Shown here piece by piece: positions 1 through 5,327 of a stretch of 6,703 bases of DNA (its first letter is position 1; the number at the start of each line of letters is the position of its first letter). Origin of the DNA: DASQHW01 sp038209365. Lineage in GTDB: Bacteria > Actinomycetota > Acidimicrobiia > IMCC26256 > PALSA-610. The notes under the pieces are model-generated. The model ran no database searches. It was not told where the DNA came from and saw only the letters and a program-made list of their open reading frames with translations. The translations under genes were made by a program, and so were the position numbers. Where the stretch lies: NCBI GenBank assembly GCA_038209365.1, contig JBBQXS010000093.1:1-6703 (forward strand). The letters are read 5' to 3'.

Positions 1-34
1 GCACGGTCAACTTCGCGTTAGCGTGATACTTCAA
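1..34 (-). CDS. IS481-family transposase, N-terminal 11 residues (partial)
   Basis: The visible peptide is MKYHANAKLTV, read from a TTG start at 34-32 down to the window edge. IS481-type DDE transposases commonly open with a short peptide of the type HANA-x-LT just before their helix-turn-helix region, and this is the basis of the call. A GGGAGG ribosome binding site lies five bases upstream of the TTG, which supports that start over any upstream codon. The product would cut and join the ends of the element. Only 11 codons are present, so the assignment rests on the motif, the ribosome binding site and the terminus at 135. An IS3-type transposase cannot be wholly excluded. Confidence 0.5.
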   Translation of the reverse strand, partial: MKYHANAKLTV

Positions 35-135
35 GAGGGCCTCCCGAGATCGGTGTGATGCTTCAGCAGCTCCACACCTACTCGCGGAGGCCCTTCTCTC
101 AGCGGATCCCCTCAACAACGTCCGTGGGCATTACA
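1..135 (-). mobile_element. End of an IS481-like insertion sequence, running off the left edge
   Basis: Read on the minus strand, the segment starts TGTAATGCCC at position 135, continues through about 100 nt of non-coding leader and reaches a transposase-like start at 34. The TGT terminus, the short leader and the N-terminal peptide fit IS481-family elements. The bases just outside the end are GCTAGA (136-141), which matches the NCTAGN target known for IS481 of Bordetella. The hydrolase-cyclase gene resumes in frame right after this point, so the element appears to have inserted into that gene. The other end and the second copy of the target lie outside the window, so the inverted repeat and the duplication cannot be confirmed here. 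Confidence 0.55.
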
Positions 136-141
136 GCTAGA
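136..141. other. Probable insertion target GCTAGA (NCTAGN)
   Basis: This hexamer sits exactly between the TGTAATGCCC terminus of the left element and the resumed hydrolase reading frame (CTA GAA GGC ATT). NCTAGN, duplicated on insertion, is the established target preference of IS481. Only one copy is visible because the far end of the element is outside the window. Confidence 0.45.
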
Positions 142-1123
142 AGGCATTTTGTTGGCCGCGACGCATCCCGATCGAGTGGCGAGCCTGATCATCGTCAACG
201 GCACTGCTCGCATCGCGAGGCACGACGACTATCCGGTCGGTGTACCGAAGCGGGCGCTGGACCGATTCCTCGAGCTCAACTTCGAACCCGATGCCGTTGA
301 ACGCGGCTACGACTCACTTGAGTTCTTCGCGCCAAGTGTTGTTCGCGACGACGCCTTCCGCGAGTGGTGGACGAGGGCGGGAAATCGCGGTGCCGGTCCG
401 GCTACCGCGAAGCTCATCGACCGCGTTCGGCTCGGCGCCGACGTACGCGCGCTGCTGCCACTCGTGCGTGTGCCAACGCTCGTCTTACACTGCCGTGACA
501 ACGCTGCGCTCGGTGTCGGACACGGTCGCTACCTCGCCGAGCACATTCCAAACGCCACGTATGTCGAACTTCCCGGCGCCGACGACTTGTACTGGGTCGG
601 AGACAACCGGCTGATGCTCGACGAGATCGAGCAGTTTCTCAGCGGCGACACGCACGATCGGGAATCCGGCGGCGTTCTCGCCACCGTCGTGTGTGCCGAC
701 ATCGTGGGCCTCTCAGCGCTCGGCGAGGTCCGCGAACGGTGCGACGAGGCGGTCAGGCGACAGCTCCGACGCTTCCAAGGCCGCGAGATCCGAACGACGT
801 ATCACGATGTGATGGCGACGTTCGATGGGCCGGCGCGCGCTGTGTCGTGTGCGCGTTTCATCCGCGATGCAGTTGTGGAGCTCGGGTTCCAGGTACGGAT
901 CGGCGTTCATATCGGAGCAGTCGCGGCACATGCGGACAACGACGATGGGGTGGCATTCGAACTCGCGGCGCAGGTGGCCGCCGTCGCGGATCCCGGCGAG
1001 GTCCTCGTCTCACGTACGGTCGTCGACGTGATCGTGGGGTCGGGAATCGAAACCGCAAACCGTGGCGAGCACGTACTCACAAGTGCATCCGGACGCTGGC
1101 AACTGTTCGCGGTCAGAGATTGA
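136..1123 (+). pseudogene. Alpha/beta hydrolase fused to a class III adenylate/guanylate cyclase-like domain, 5' truncated and degenerate
   Basis: The frame enters from the insertion sequence (a TGA at 56 precedes it) and reads ILLAATHPDRVASLI, the helix and strand that follow the nucleophile elbow in this hydrolase family. The nucleophile serine itself is therefore missing. From about 149 to 640 it is hydrolase. The usual catalytic His in PGADH-x-PWVGD is Asp here (codon 584-586). From about 673 to 1123 it is a cyclase homology domain: ADIVG (metal Asp codon 698-700), ATFDGPARA and DPGEVLVSRTV. The second metal Asp is replaced (TTYHDVMATF, His codon 803-805) and the transition-state Arg is Gln (codon 971-973). 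Intact members of this actinobacterial fusion family are thought to couple a hydrolase-fold sensor to cyclic nucleotide synthesis. This copy looks unable to do either reaction. The TTG at 149 could start a 324-residue protein, but no ribosome binding site supports it. Confidence 0.8.
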
Positions 1124-1225
1124 GAGCTTGACCCAGACCGCCGTGGAGCTGCTGGGCGTTGGTGACGAGCGTGACCCCCCCGCCCGCTCGAACTACCCGA
1201 TCGCTCCGCCAAATCCAACATCGCC

Positions 1226-1360
1226 TCACGCAGCGGGGAGGGGGATCACCCGCTCGCAGAACCGCTCATGTTGACGGTGCTCGTCGGTGATCGGCCACAT
1301 GAGCACCTGTTGGACGCCTGCGTCGCGAAACGCGCAACGGTATTCGGCGAAGGCCTTCAA
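1226..1360 (-). pseudogene. C-terminal fragment of a luciferase-like (F420-type) oxidoreductase
   Basis: Reading on from the SnoaL stop codon in the same frame gives 44 codons ending in TGA (1228-1226). They contain AFRDAGVQQVLMWPITDE and then HERFCERVIPL. This is the conserved tail of luciferase-like monooxygenase-family flavin/F420 oxidoreductases: a DAG-x-Q-x-hydrophobic-x-WP strand, then a final helix with F-x-x-x-VIP. These enzymes are usually about 280-350 residues, so roughly seven eighths of the gene is missing. There is no start codon with a ribosome binding site, so it is a relic. Its in-frame junction to the upstream gene marks a deletion or insertion breakpoint at about 1360. Confidence 0.65.
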
Positions 1361-1750
1361 CTAGCCCCAGAAGGCGTCCTCGGCGGCCTGGTCGGCGTAC
1401 GTCAGGTCGAGAAGGGAGATCTTGTCGCCCGAGAACGTGAACTCGATGGTCTCGTCGGCGTCGAGGGTCTTGCCCTCGCGCTTGCCCTTCGCGTGGTGGA
1501 CGCTGACGACCTTGTCGCCCTGGGTCTTCAGGCTCGTGAGGTCCACCGAAAAGGTGCCGCCCGACAACTCGAACAGCTGCCCGTACAAGCCGAGGACGTT
1601 GTCGACCCCCTTGTACTCACCGGAGGTCTGGTTGTTGCCTGGCTGGCGCTGCACGACGTCGGGCGTGTACAGCGACCCAAGGGTCTCCATATCGCCCTCG
1701 CCGAACGCCTTGTAGCCCCGCCGGATGGTGTCTTCTTTGGAGTCGGCCAT
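1361..1750 (-). CDS. SnoaL-like / NTF2-fold protein
   Basis: This 129-residue protein has the length and pattern of the SnoaL-like polyketide cyclase / ketosteroid isomerase superfamily. An N-terminal helix pair (TIRRGYKAFGEGDMETLGSL) is followed by YTPDVVQRQPGNN, then YKGVDNVLGLYGQLFELSGG, then alternating beta strands ending in LLDLTYADQAAEDAFWG. The fold is a cone-shaped hydrophobic pocket that binds small ring compounds. Members range from isomerases and cyclases to non-enzymatic ligand binders, so the substrate cannot be told. It is probably cytosolic, with no signal peptide. The ATG has a strong purine-rich ribosome binding site (GGAGAGGGGGA) just upstream, and the gene looks intact. 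Its neighbours are relics: an oxidoreductase tail directly downstream and an IS3 remnant about 100 bp upstream. Confidence 0.75.
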   Translation of the reverse strand: MADSKEDTIRRGYKAFGEGDMETLGSLYTPDVVQRQPGNNQTSGEYKGVDNVLGLYGQLFELSGGTFSVDLTSLKTQGDKVVSVHHAKGKREGKTLDADETIEFTFSGDKISLLDLTYADQAAEDAFWG

Positions 1751-1856
1751 GACTCCCCCTCTCCTCGTGTCAGACGGACCCTACGCCGGTGGAGCGAGCG
1801 ATGTGCAGGGTGCTGAAACTCATTGGCCAATACGCGCCCTCATGACGGCTGCAAGG

Positions 1857-2175
1857 TGAATCGCCCTGGTTTTGATGGAGGCTCTGGGGCGCCCTGGGAT
1901 GCGCTGTCCGCCGCCAACGCGGACGTCCCGACGCGCCTTGCAGGTAGGCGCGTTGCATGAGCAGCGTCACAGCTTCGTGACCGGCATGGATCCCATACCC
2001 GAGCGTCAGCTCGGCATGTACCCGCCGATAGCCATAGACGCCGCGGAAGTCGGCATGCACGTGACGGATCAGATCAGTGAGCACCGCCAACTCCGTCTCG
2101 AGCTCGCGGATCCTTTTGCGGCCGCGACCAGCTCGGCGCGTTCACCCGTCGCCAAGCCCGCTTCGAGGCAGGTGA
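1857..2175 (-). mobile_element. Internally deleted IS3-family remnant
   Basis: On the minus strand the remnant begins near 2175 with an orfA-like stretch (TGERAELVAAAK). A one-base frameshift near 2119-2125 moves it into KRIRELETELAVL, the leucine-zipper tail of orfA. This runs straight into orfB sequence, skipping the usual orfB N-terminus. After GRPRWRR (about 1908) the catalytic DDE region is absent and the sequence passes to a terminus. Read on the plus strand, that terminus starts TGAATCGCCCTGG at 1857, resembling the TGAACCGCCCCGG ends of actinobacterial IS3 elements. No matching inverted end was found at the high-coordinate side. The element is dead and may have delivered some of the rearrangements around it. 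Confidence 0.65.
1908..2090 (-). pseudogene. IS3-family transposase orfB fragment (HTH_21-type region)
   Basis: About 61 codons are recognisable: LTDLIRHVHADFRGVYGYRR, then VHAELTLGYGIHAGHEAV, then LLMQRAYLQGASGRPRWRR. This is the conserved N-terminal part of IS3 orfB, which normally precedes an integrase core with the DDE triad. That core is missing. The frame stays open to 1770, but the residues after GRPRWRR (HPRAPQSLHQNQGDS) are the translated end of the element plus flanking DNA. In the other direction the frame continues upstream without a stop into KRIRELETELAVL of orfA, so orfA and orfB are joined by a deletion. It cannot encode an active transposase. Confidence 0.75.
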
Positions 2176-2244
2176 ACGCGGTGCCGACGGCCCTTGCCAC
2201 GAATGGGGCCAAAGCGGAGCCGAAGTGAACGACGGGATTCGTCC

Positions 2245-2418
2245 GTGACCAGTCTGCGCGAGGCAACAGCGGACGACGACGAGGCGGTCACGTCGCTCAT
2301 GACGGCGTACCTGATGTGGGCGCACAGGATCTTGCGCGATGAGTTCGCCGTCGACGAGCCCCCCACCGATGCCGCCCAAGTGCGCGACAGTCTGCCGACC
2401 TTGCGTCGGCCCGCATGA
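2245..2418 (+). pseudogene. GNAT-family acetyltransferase, N-terminal fragment
   Basis: From a GTG at 2245 the frame reads VTSLREATADDDEAVTSLM, then AYLMWAHRILRDEFAVDEPP, and ends LPTLRRPA with TGA at 2416-2418. The opening strand LREAT-x-D-x-EAV-x-SLM is typical of Gcn5-related N-acetyltransferases, as is a helix with WA-x-x-x-LR-x-EF in this subgroup. The family is about 150-180 residues. Only about 57 codons remain, and the acetyl-CoA loop (Q/R-x-x-G-x-G/A) is absent. I found no continuation in the other frames downstream. The frame is open upstream to an ATG at 2194, but those residues look unlike GNAT and no clear ribosome binding site favours either start. A truncated relic is the best reading. 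Confidence 0.6.
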
Positions 2419-2587
2419 TGTCCGCTCGGCCGCGCCGTGTCACAACGACCGGCCCTGCATCGCGACAGGCGTCGACCTGTCACCGAGCGTGCGCCCACAA
2501 TCCCGGTCAGCCGCCGTCACAGATCGCCCTGATGTCCACGATGTCGCGCGACATCAGTCTCCGATATCTCGCGACACAAAAAGTCTT
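2419..2587. other. Gene-free stretch with clustered dyad motifs
   Basis: No frame gives a recognisable protein. The stretch holds a 6-bp-arm inverted repeat, GACAGG-cgtcga-CCTGTC, at 2464-2481. It also holds a perfect 16-bp palindrome, GATGTCGCGCGACATC, at 2540-2555, and a related half-site, GATATCTCGCGACA, at 2563-2576. Read on the minus strand, the last two are TGTCGCGAGATATC and TGTCGCGCGACATC, spaced about two helical turns apart. Repeated sites of this kind occur at the ends of insertion sequences as transposase binding sites, but they could equally be operator sites. Confidence 0.5.
2540..2555. promoter_or_regulatory. Perfect 16-bp palindrome GATGTCGCGCGACATC
   Basis: The site equals its own reverse complement over 16 bases. 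It shares TGTCGCG with the neighbouring site at 2563-2576, and a GATGTC also occurs at 2531-2536. The cluster lies 33 bp from the 55-bp repeat and downstream of the regulator operon. Whether it binds a transposase, a resolvase or a repressor cannot be told from sequence. Confidence 0.4.
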
Positions 2588-2642
2588 GTGGAGCTGATCG
2601 GACTTCTCTCAAACCCAATCGATACCGCCGGAGACGATTGAG
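2588..2642. repeat. 55-bp direct repeat, copy 1
   Basis: This copy is identical over 55 bases to 5236-5290 and stops matching at both ends at once. It starts GTGGAGCTGATCGG and ends GGAGACGATTGAG. On the minus strand it contains a hairpin, CTCAATCG - 13 nt - CGATTGGG (one G-U pair), followed by TTTGAGAGAAG. It begins 43 bp beyond the stop codon of the regulator gene. Together with copy 2 it brackets the two-gene regulator module. Confidence 0.9.
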
Positions 2643-2660
2643 AACGCCTCGGACCGTGAA

Positions 2661-2677
2661 CGGCGGCGACCCCGCCG
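2661..2677 (-). terminator. Weak hairpin downstream of the regulator gene
   Basis: CGGCG-GGGT-CGCCG on the minus strand forms a 5-bp GC stem 8 bp beyond the regulator stop codon. No T-tract follows. The hairpin inside the 55-bp repeat next to it is at least as good a candidate for ending this transcript. Confidence 0.25.
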
Positions 2678-2685
2678 GGTTCGCG

Positions 2686-4608
2686 TTATCTGAGGCGGTA
2701 GCCGACACCGCGTGCGGTTTCGACGCGGTTGGCGATCGGACCGAGCTTGTGGCGGAGGCTGCGCACGACGACGTCCACGACATTGCTTCCGCCGACGTAG
2801 GTGGTGCCCCAGACGCGCTCGATCAGCTCGGCGCGGGTCACGGCGCGGCCCGGTCGTTCGGACAGCATTGCGAGCACGCCAAACTCGAGGGGCGAGAGCT
2901 GCATGCGTTGCTCCCCGAGATCGACGGTGCGGTCTGCGGGGTCGAGGAACGCGCGGTCGGCGATTCCGAGCTCGGCGGCCGCGAGCCGGGACAGCCAGCC
3001 GTCGAGGGATTCGGGGCCGAACTCGATAACTGCGAGGTGGAAGGAGTCATCGCCGATCGAAACGGATTCGGTGAAGAGCTGGAAGCCGAGCACGGTGAAC
3101 GCGTCCGCGAACGGGGTGGGATCGGCGAGCGCGGTGTAGAGGCGACCGAGCTGTGGACGCATTCGGAAGTAGTCCCGCTTGACGTCGAGCCACGCGGCAG
3201 CCTGGGGGCCGCTCGGTCCCTCACCGGTGTCGCGGGCGAGGGCGCGCCGGTGAACGAGTGTTGTCTGCCCGTTGGGCAGCGGATGACGAGCCGCGTGCCG
3301 GGCCCACGCGCCGGTGATGGGATCGTCGCGTTCGAGGGAATGCGGAATGTCGGACCACTCGGCGACGATCGAGCAACCCACGAGCGCTCCGGACCGGTCG
3401 CGGACTCCTCGCACCGCCGTGGGGGCGCGCTCCAACCACAGGTCGAGCGCGTGTGCCGCTTCCGGCGGGTCGTGTCGATGCCAGAGTGAACGCAACTCGT
3501 GCGCGTCCTCAATGCGGGCGGGTTCGACGCTGTGCGCGTGCACAGTGGTGGGGAACATCGCCTCGCGAACGACCGGGTTGTCGATCAGGAAGAGAAGGTC
3601 GGCGGTCGAGCGCGCGAGTTCGTGTCGTGCGACGCCTCTCGTCTCGGTTTGGAGGTGATGCCAAGCCGCGGCCCGGTAGCGGCGAAAGCGTTCGGGATCG
3701 ACGGCTCGGAGCCGCTCGACGATCGCGCTCTGCACCGCGTCATGGAGGCGTAGTCCCTCGGAGGTGGCCTCCACGAAGGCCAGTCGGCTCAGGGTCTCGA
3801 GCGCGTCGTCCGCGTTGTCGCCCAACATCGCGGCGAGAACGCCTCGGGTGACGCGCCGCGGGACCGCAGCCGCATCCAAGATGCGGCGCGCGTCTTCATC
3901 GAGGCCGGCTCGGAACGCGCCGGCCAGCGCGTCGACGACCTGCGACATCGTGTCCGCTTCCGGCATTTCGCCACCGGCGAGCCGCGCCTCCAACGCGAGA
4001 CGCAACGCCAAGGGGTGCCCTCGACTCACCCGCGCGATTTCAGTCGAGGCCGGGCCGGCCTCGAACCCCGCGGTTCGCACGATCGTCTGCACGCTCTCTT
4101 CGTCGAGCCGGCCCAGAGGGAGGACTTCGAGACCTCCGAGTTGTCCGCGCTCAACCGACCACTCGAGCATGGGCGGCTCGCGTCCGGCGACCACTACGCG
4201 TACGCCAGGCCCGAGGGCGGGCAACAACTCGTGACGCAACCATGGATCAGCAATCCGGAACATCTCGTAGGTATCGATCATCACCACACTGAGGTGCGGG
4301 CCCACGAGCGCGGTGAAGTCGGTTGTCGAGGTGATGGTGGTCGTCGGGTCGATCGCCGACGCCAGAGCGCACAGGAACCCCTGCTCGGTCGGCTCGATCG
4401 ACCGGCAGTCGACCGCCACAACGCCGATCCCGAGCCCTTCGCACTCCTCACCGAACCGAGCGAGCAGCGACGACTTCCCGACGCCCGCGATCCCGTACAC
4501 GAAGCACACACGAGGTCCGTGCTCCTCCAGAACCCGGAGGAGCACGGACAGCTCGAAGTCGCGTCCGACGACCGAGGAGCCTGTGGACCGACAATCCATA
4601 AGCGCCAT
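2686..4608 (-). CDS. NB-ARC-like ATPase regulator with C-terminal OmpR-type winged helix
   Basis: This is a 640-residue cytosolic transcriptional regulator. Residues 10-330 form an AfsR/LuxR-type STAND ATPase. It has the VVGRDFEL entry motif, Walker A GIAGVGKSS (39-47), Walker B VVMIDTYE (108-115), a VVVAGREP sensor strand, and GHPLAL, the NB-ARC GLPLAL equivalent. Residues 359-553 include LVGCSIVAEW and FADAFTVLGF and may be a GNAT-like fold; this is inference. Residues 554-640 are an OmpR/PhoB-type winged helix with LSPLEFGVLAMLSERPG, recognition helix NVVDVVVRSLRHKLG and the wing ending GVGYRLR. The order is reversed from AfsR/SARP proteins, where the winged helix is N-terminal. I chose ATG 4608, 7 nt after the upstream stop; longer starts would overlap ydhR-like coding sequence. 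No strong ribosome binding site is seen, so coupling to the upstream gene is likely. The signal it senses is unknown. Confidence 0.85.
   Translation of the reverse strand: MALMDCRSTGSSVVGRDFELSVLLRVLEEHGPRVCFVYGIAGVGKSSLLARFGEECEGLGIGVVAVDCRSIEPTEQGFLCALASAIDPTTTITSTTDFTALVGPHLSVVMIDTYEMFRIADPWLRHELLPALGPGVRVVVAGREPPMLEWSVERGQLGGLEVLPLGRLDEESVQTIVRTAGFEAGPASTEIARVSRGHPLALRLALEARLAGGEMPEADTMSQVVDALAGAFRAGLDEDARRILDAAAVPRRVTRGVLAAMLGDNADDALETLSRLAFVEATSEGLRLHDAVQSAIVERLRAVDPERFRRYRAAAWHHLQTETRGVARHELARSTADLLFLIDNPVVREAMFPTTVHAHSVEPARIEDAHELRSLWHRHDPPEAAHALDLWLERAPTAVRGVRDRSGALVGCSIVAEWSDIPHSLERDDPITGAWARHAARHPLPNGQTTLVHRRALARDTGEGPSGPQAAAWLDVKRDYFRMRPQLGRLYTALADPTPFADAFTVLGFQLFTESVSIGDDSFHLAVIEFGPESLDGWLSRLAAAELGIADRAFLDPADRTVDLGEQRMQLSPLEFGVLAMLSERPGRAVTRAELIERVWGTTYVGGSNVVDVVVRSLRHKLGPIANRVETARGVGYRLR
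4515..4549. repeat. 14-bp perfect inverted repeat with 7-bp spacer inside the regulator gene
   Basis: The arms are GTCCGTGCTCCTCC (4515-4528) and GGAGGAGCACGGAC (4536-4549), with AGAACCC between them. In the regulator mRNA this would be a very stable hairpin about 60-94 nt after the start codon, over codons for LSVLLRVLEEHGP just before the Walker A motif. It may affect translation or early elongation, or it may be a DNA-binding dyad. It could also be chance from codons for alternating Leu/Val and Glu in GC-rich DNA. Confidence 0.7.
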
Positions 4609-4615
4609 TGTGGGA

Positions 4616-4933
4616 CTACGCGGTCGCGGTCGCCAGGCCGCGCGTGATCGCCGTCGGCTCGGGCAGCACCCCGAACCGTCGGACCGAGATGTCCGCCAGG
4701 CCCGGAGTTGCCCCCACCTGCGCCCACAGGTCCGAGGCCAGGTAGGCGTCCACCGCCGCGCCGTTCTCGAACGTGTACACGCCGCCGTACACACCAGTCG
4801 CCCGATCCGCAAGCCAGACCTTGGATACGAGGCCCGGTACAGCCGCGAAGGCCGGCGCGACGTCGTCGCAAAGGTTCCGGTACTCGGACTCGGTCATGCC
4901 CTTGAGCGAAAAGTTGACAATGAGAACCTCCAT
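4616..4933 (-). CDS. YdhR-like putative monooxygenase (ABM/dimeric alpha-beta barrel fold)
   Basis: This 105-residue protein resembles the YdhR family of small dimeric ferredoxin-like-fold proteins, annotated as putative monooxygenases. An opening strand VLIVNFSLKGMTESEYRNLC is followed by the family core PGLVSKVWLADRATGVYGGV, then YTFENGAAVDAYLASDL and a last strand DISVRRFGVLPEPTAITRGL. Family proteins match this order of pieces: a K-x-W strand, a G-G-x-Y strand, a helix of small residues, then a V-x-x-F strand. The reaction is not known for this subgroup. The ATG at 4933 has a good ribosome binding site (AGGAGGC, 7 nt away). It is the first gene of an operon with the regulator, whose start lies 7 nt past this stop codon. 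This suggests the regulator senses or controls chemistry linked to this protein, which is an inference. Confidence 0.75.
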   Translation of the reverse strand: MEVLIVNFSLKGMTESEYRNLCDDVAPAFAAVPGLVSKVWLADRATGVYGGVYTFENGAAVDAYLASDLWAQVGATPGLADISVRRFGVLPEPTAITRGLATATA

Positions 4934-4950
4934 TAGCTGCCTCCTGATCC

Positions 4951-4977
4951 GTGGCGACACTGCGCCGCCGTCACCAC
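4951..4977 (-). promoter_or_regulatory. 5' UTR hairpin before the YdhR-like gene
   Basis: On the minus strand GTGGTGAC and GTCGCCAC pair over 8 bp (one G-U) around an 11-nt loop. The hairpin ends 17 nt before the start codon, close to the ribosome binding site. A role in mRNA stability or translation is possible, but nothing ties it to a known riboswitch. Confidence 0.35.
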
Positions 4978-5004
4978 AGCATGAGCCAACTCCCAGCAAC
5001 CCAG

Positions 5005-5022
5005 ATGAGGACAACATGAGGA
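5005..5022 (-). promoter_or_regulatory. Tandem ATGAGGA repeats, probable winged-helix operator
   Basis: ATGAGGA occurs at 5005-5011 and again at 5016-5022, an 11-bp period (TCCTCAT-gttg-TCCTCAT on the coding strand). OmpR/PhoB-type proteins bind such head-to-tail repeats spaced 10-11 bp. A third partial copy, ATGAG, sits at 4981-4985. The site is about 72-89 bp upstream of the YdhR-like start, the right place for activation or autoregulation by the regulator encoded in the same operon. The link to that protein is inference. Confidence 0.5.
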
Positions 5023-5235
5023 TTCGCCGAACGACGACCCGCCTCGAATGCTCCTCACCCGCGTCCGACAACGCCCGGAGGACAGCCTCACCGGAGGTAT
5101 CCCCTATAACGCCCGGACTTTGACCGTCGCGATCGCGCCGGTGCAGAGAACTCGTCCGCCTCGGCGCGGCGCGCCTTGATCGGAAACGCGACGACCGGCG
5201 AGAGCAGGACGAACGTTGTGATTTCCACAACGGCC

Positions 5236-5290
5236 GTGGAGCTGATCGGACTTCTCTCAAACCCAATCGATACCGCCGGAGACGATTGAG
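5236..5290. repeat. 55-bp direct repeat, copy 2
   Basis: This copy is identical to 2588-2642 and in the same orientation, 2648 bp away start to start. It lies upstream of the regulator operon and downstream of the alpha/beta hydrolase. The flanks differ immediately on both sides, so the shared block has sharp edges, as expected of a recombination site or a duplicated boundary. Confidence 0.9.
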
Positions 5291-5307
5291 CACGGGGCGG
5301 GCCGCGT

Positions 5308-5327
5308 CCCCGAACGGCACTTCGGGG
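5308..5327 (-). terminator. Hairpin downstream of the alpha/beta hydrolase gene
   Basis: CCCCGAA-gtgccg-TTCGGGG on the minus strand is a perfect 7-bp GC-rich stem with a 6-nt loop, starting 100 bp past the hydrolase stop codon. There is no T-tract, which is common for intrinsic-like terminators in high-GC actinobacteria. It could instead be an mRNA 3'-end stabiliser. Confidence 0.4.

Noticed and set aside
55..300. Plus-strand frame of 81 codons at the left edge
   Set aside because: It crosses the insertion sequence boundary and then runs out of frame with the hydrolase-cyclase coding sequence.
1268..1816. Plus-strand frame of 182 codons
   Set aside because: It lies antisense to the SnoaL-like gene and the oxidoreductase tail, has no family resemblance and is a codon-bias shadow.
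2588..2642. Integron attC site
   Set aside because: The length and inner hairpin are suggestive, but there is no GTTRRRY core, no complementary inverse core, and no integron integrase in view.
2638..3489. Plus-strand frame of 283 codons opposite the regulator
   Set aside because: The minus strand encodes a clear winged helix and the rest of the regulator here. The plus frame has no recognisable motif.
4609..4812. 68-codon N-terminal extension of the regulator (start at 4812)
   Set aside because: The extension lies within the YdhR-like coding region in another frame and is Arg/Ser/Trp-rich. The ATPase entry motif begins shortly after the ATG at 4608.
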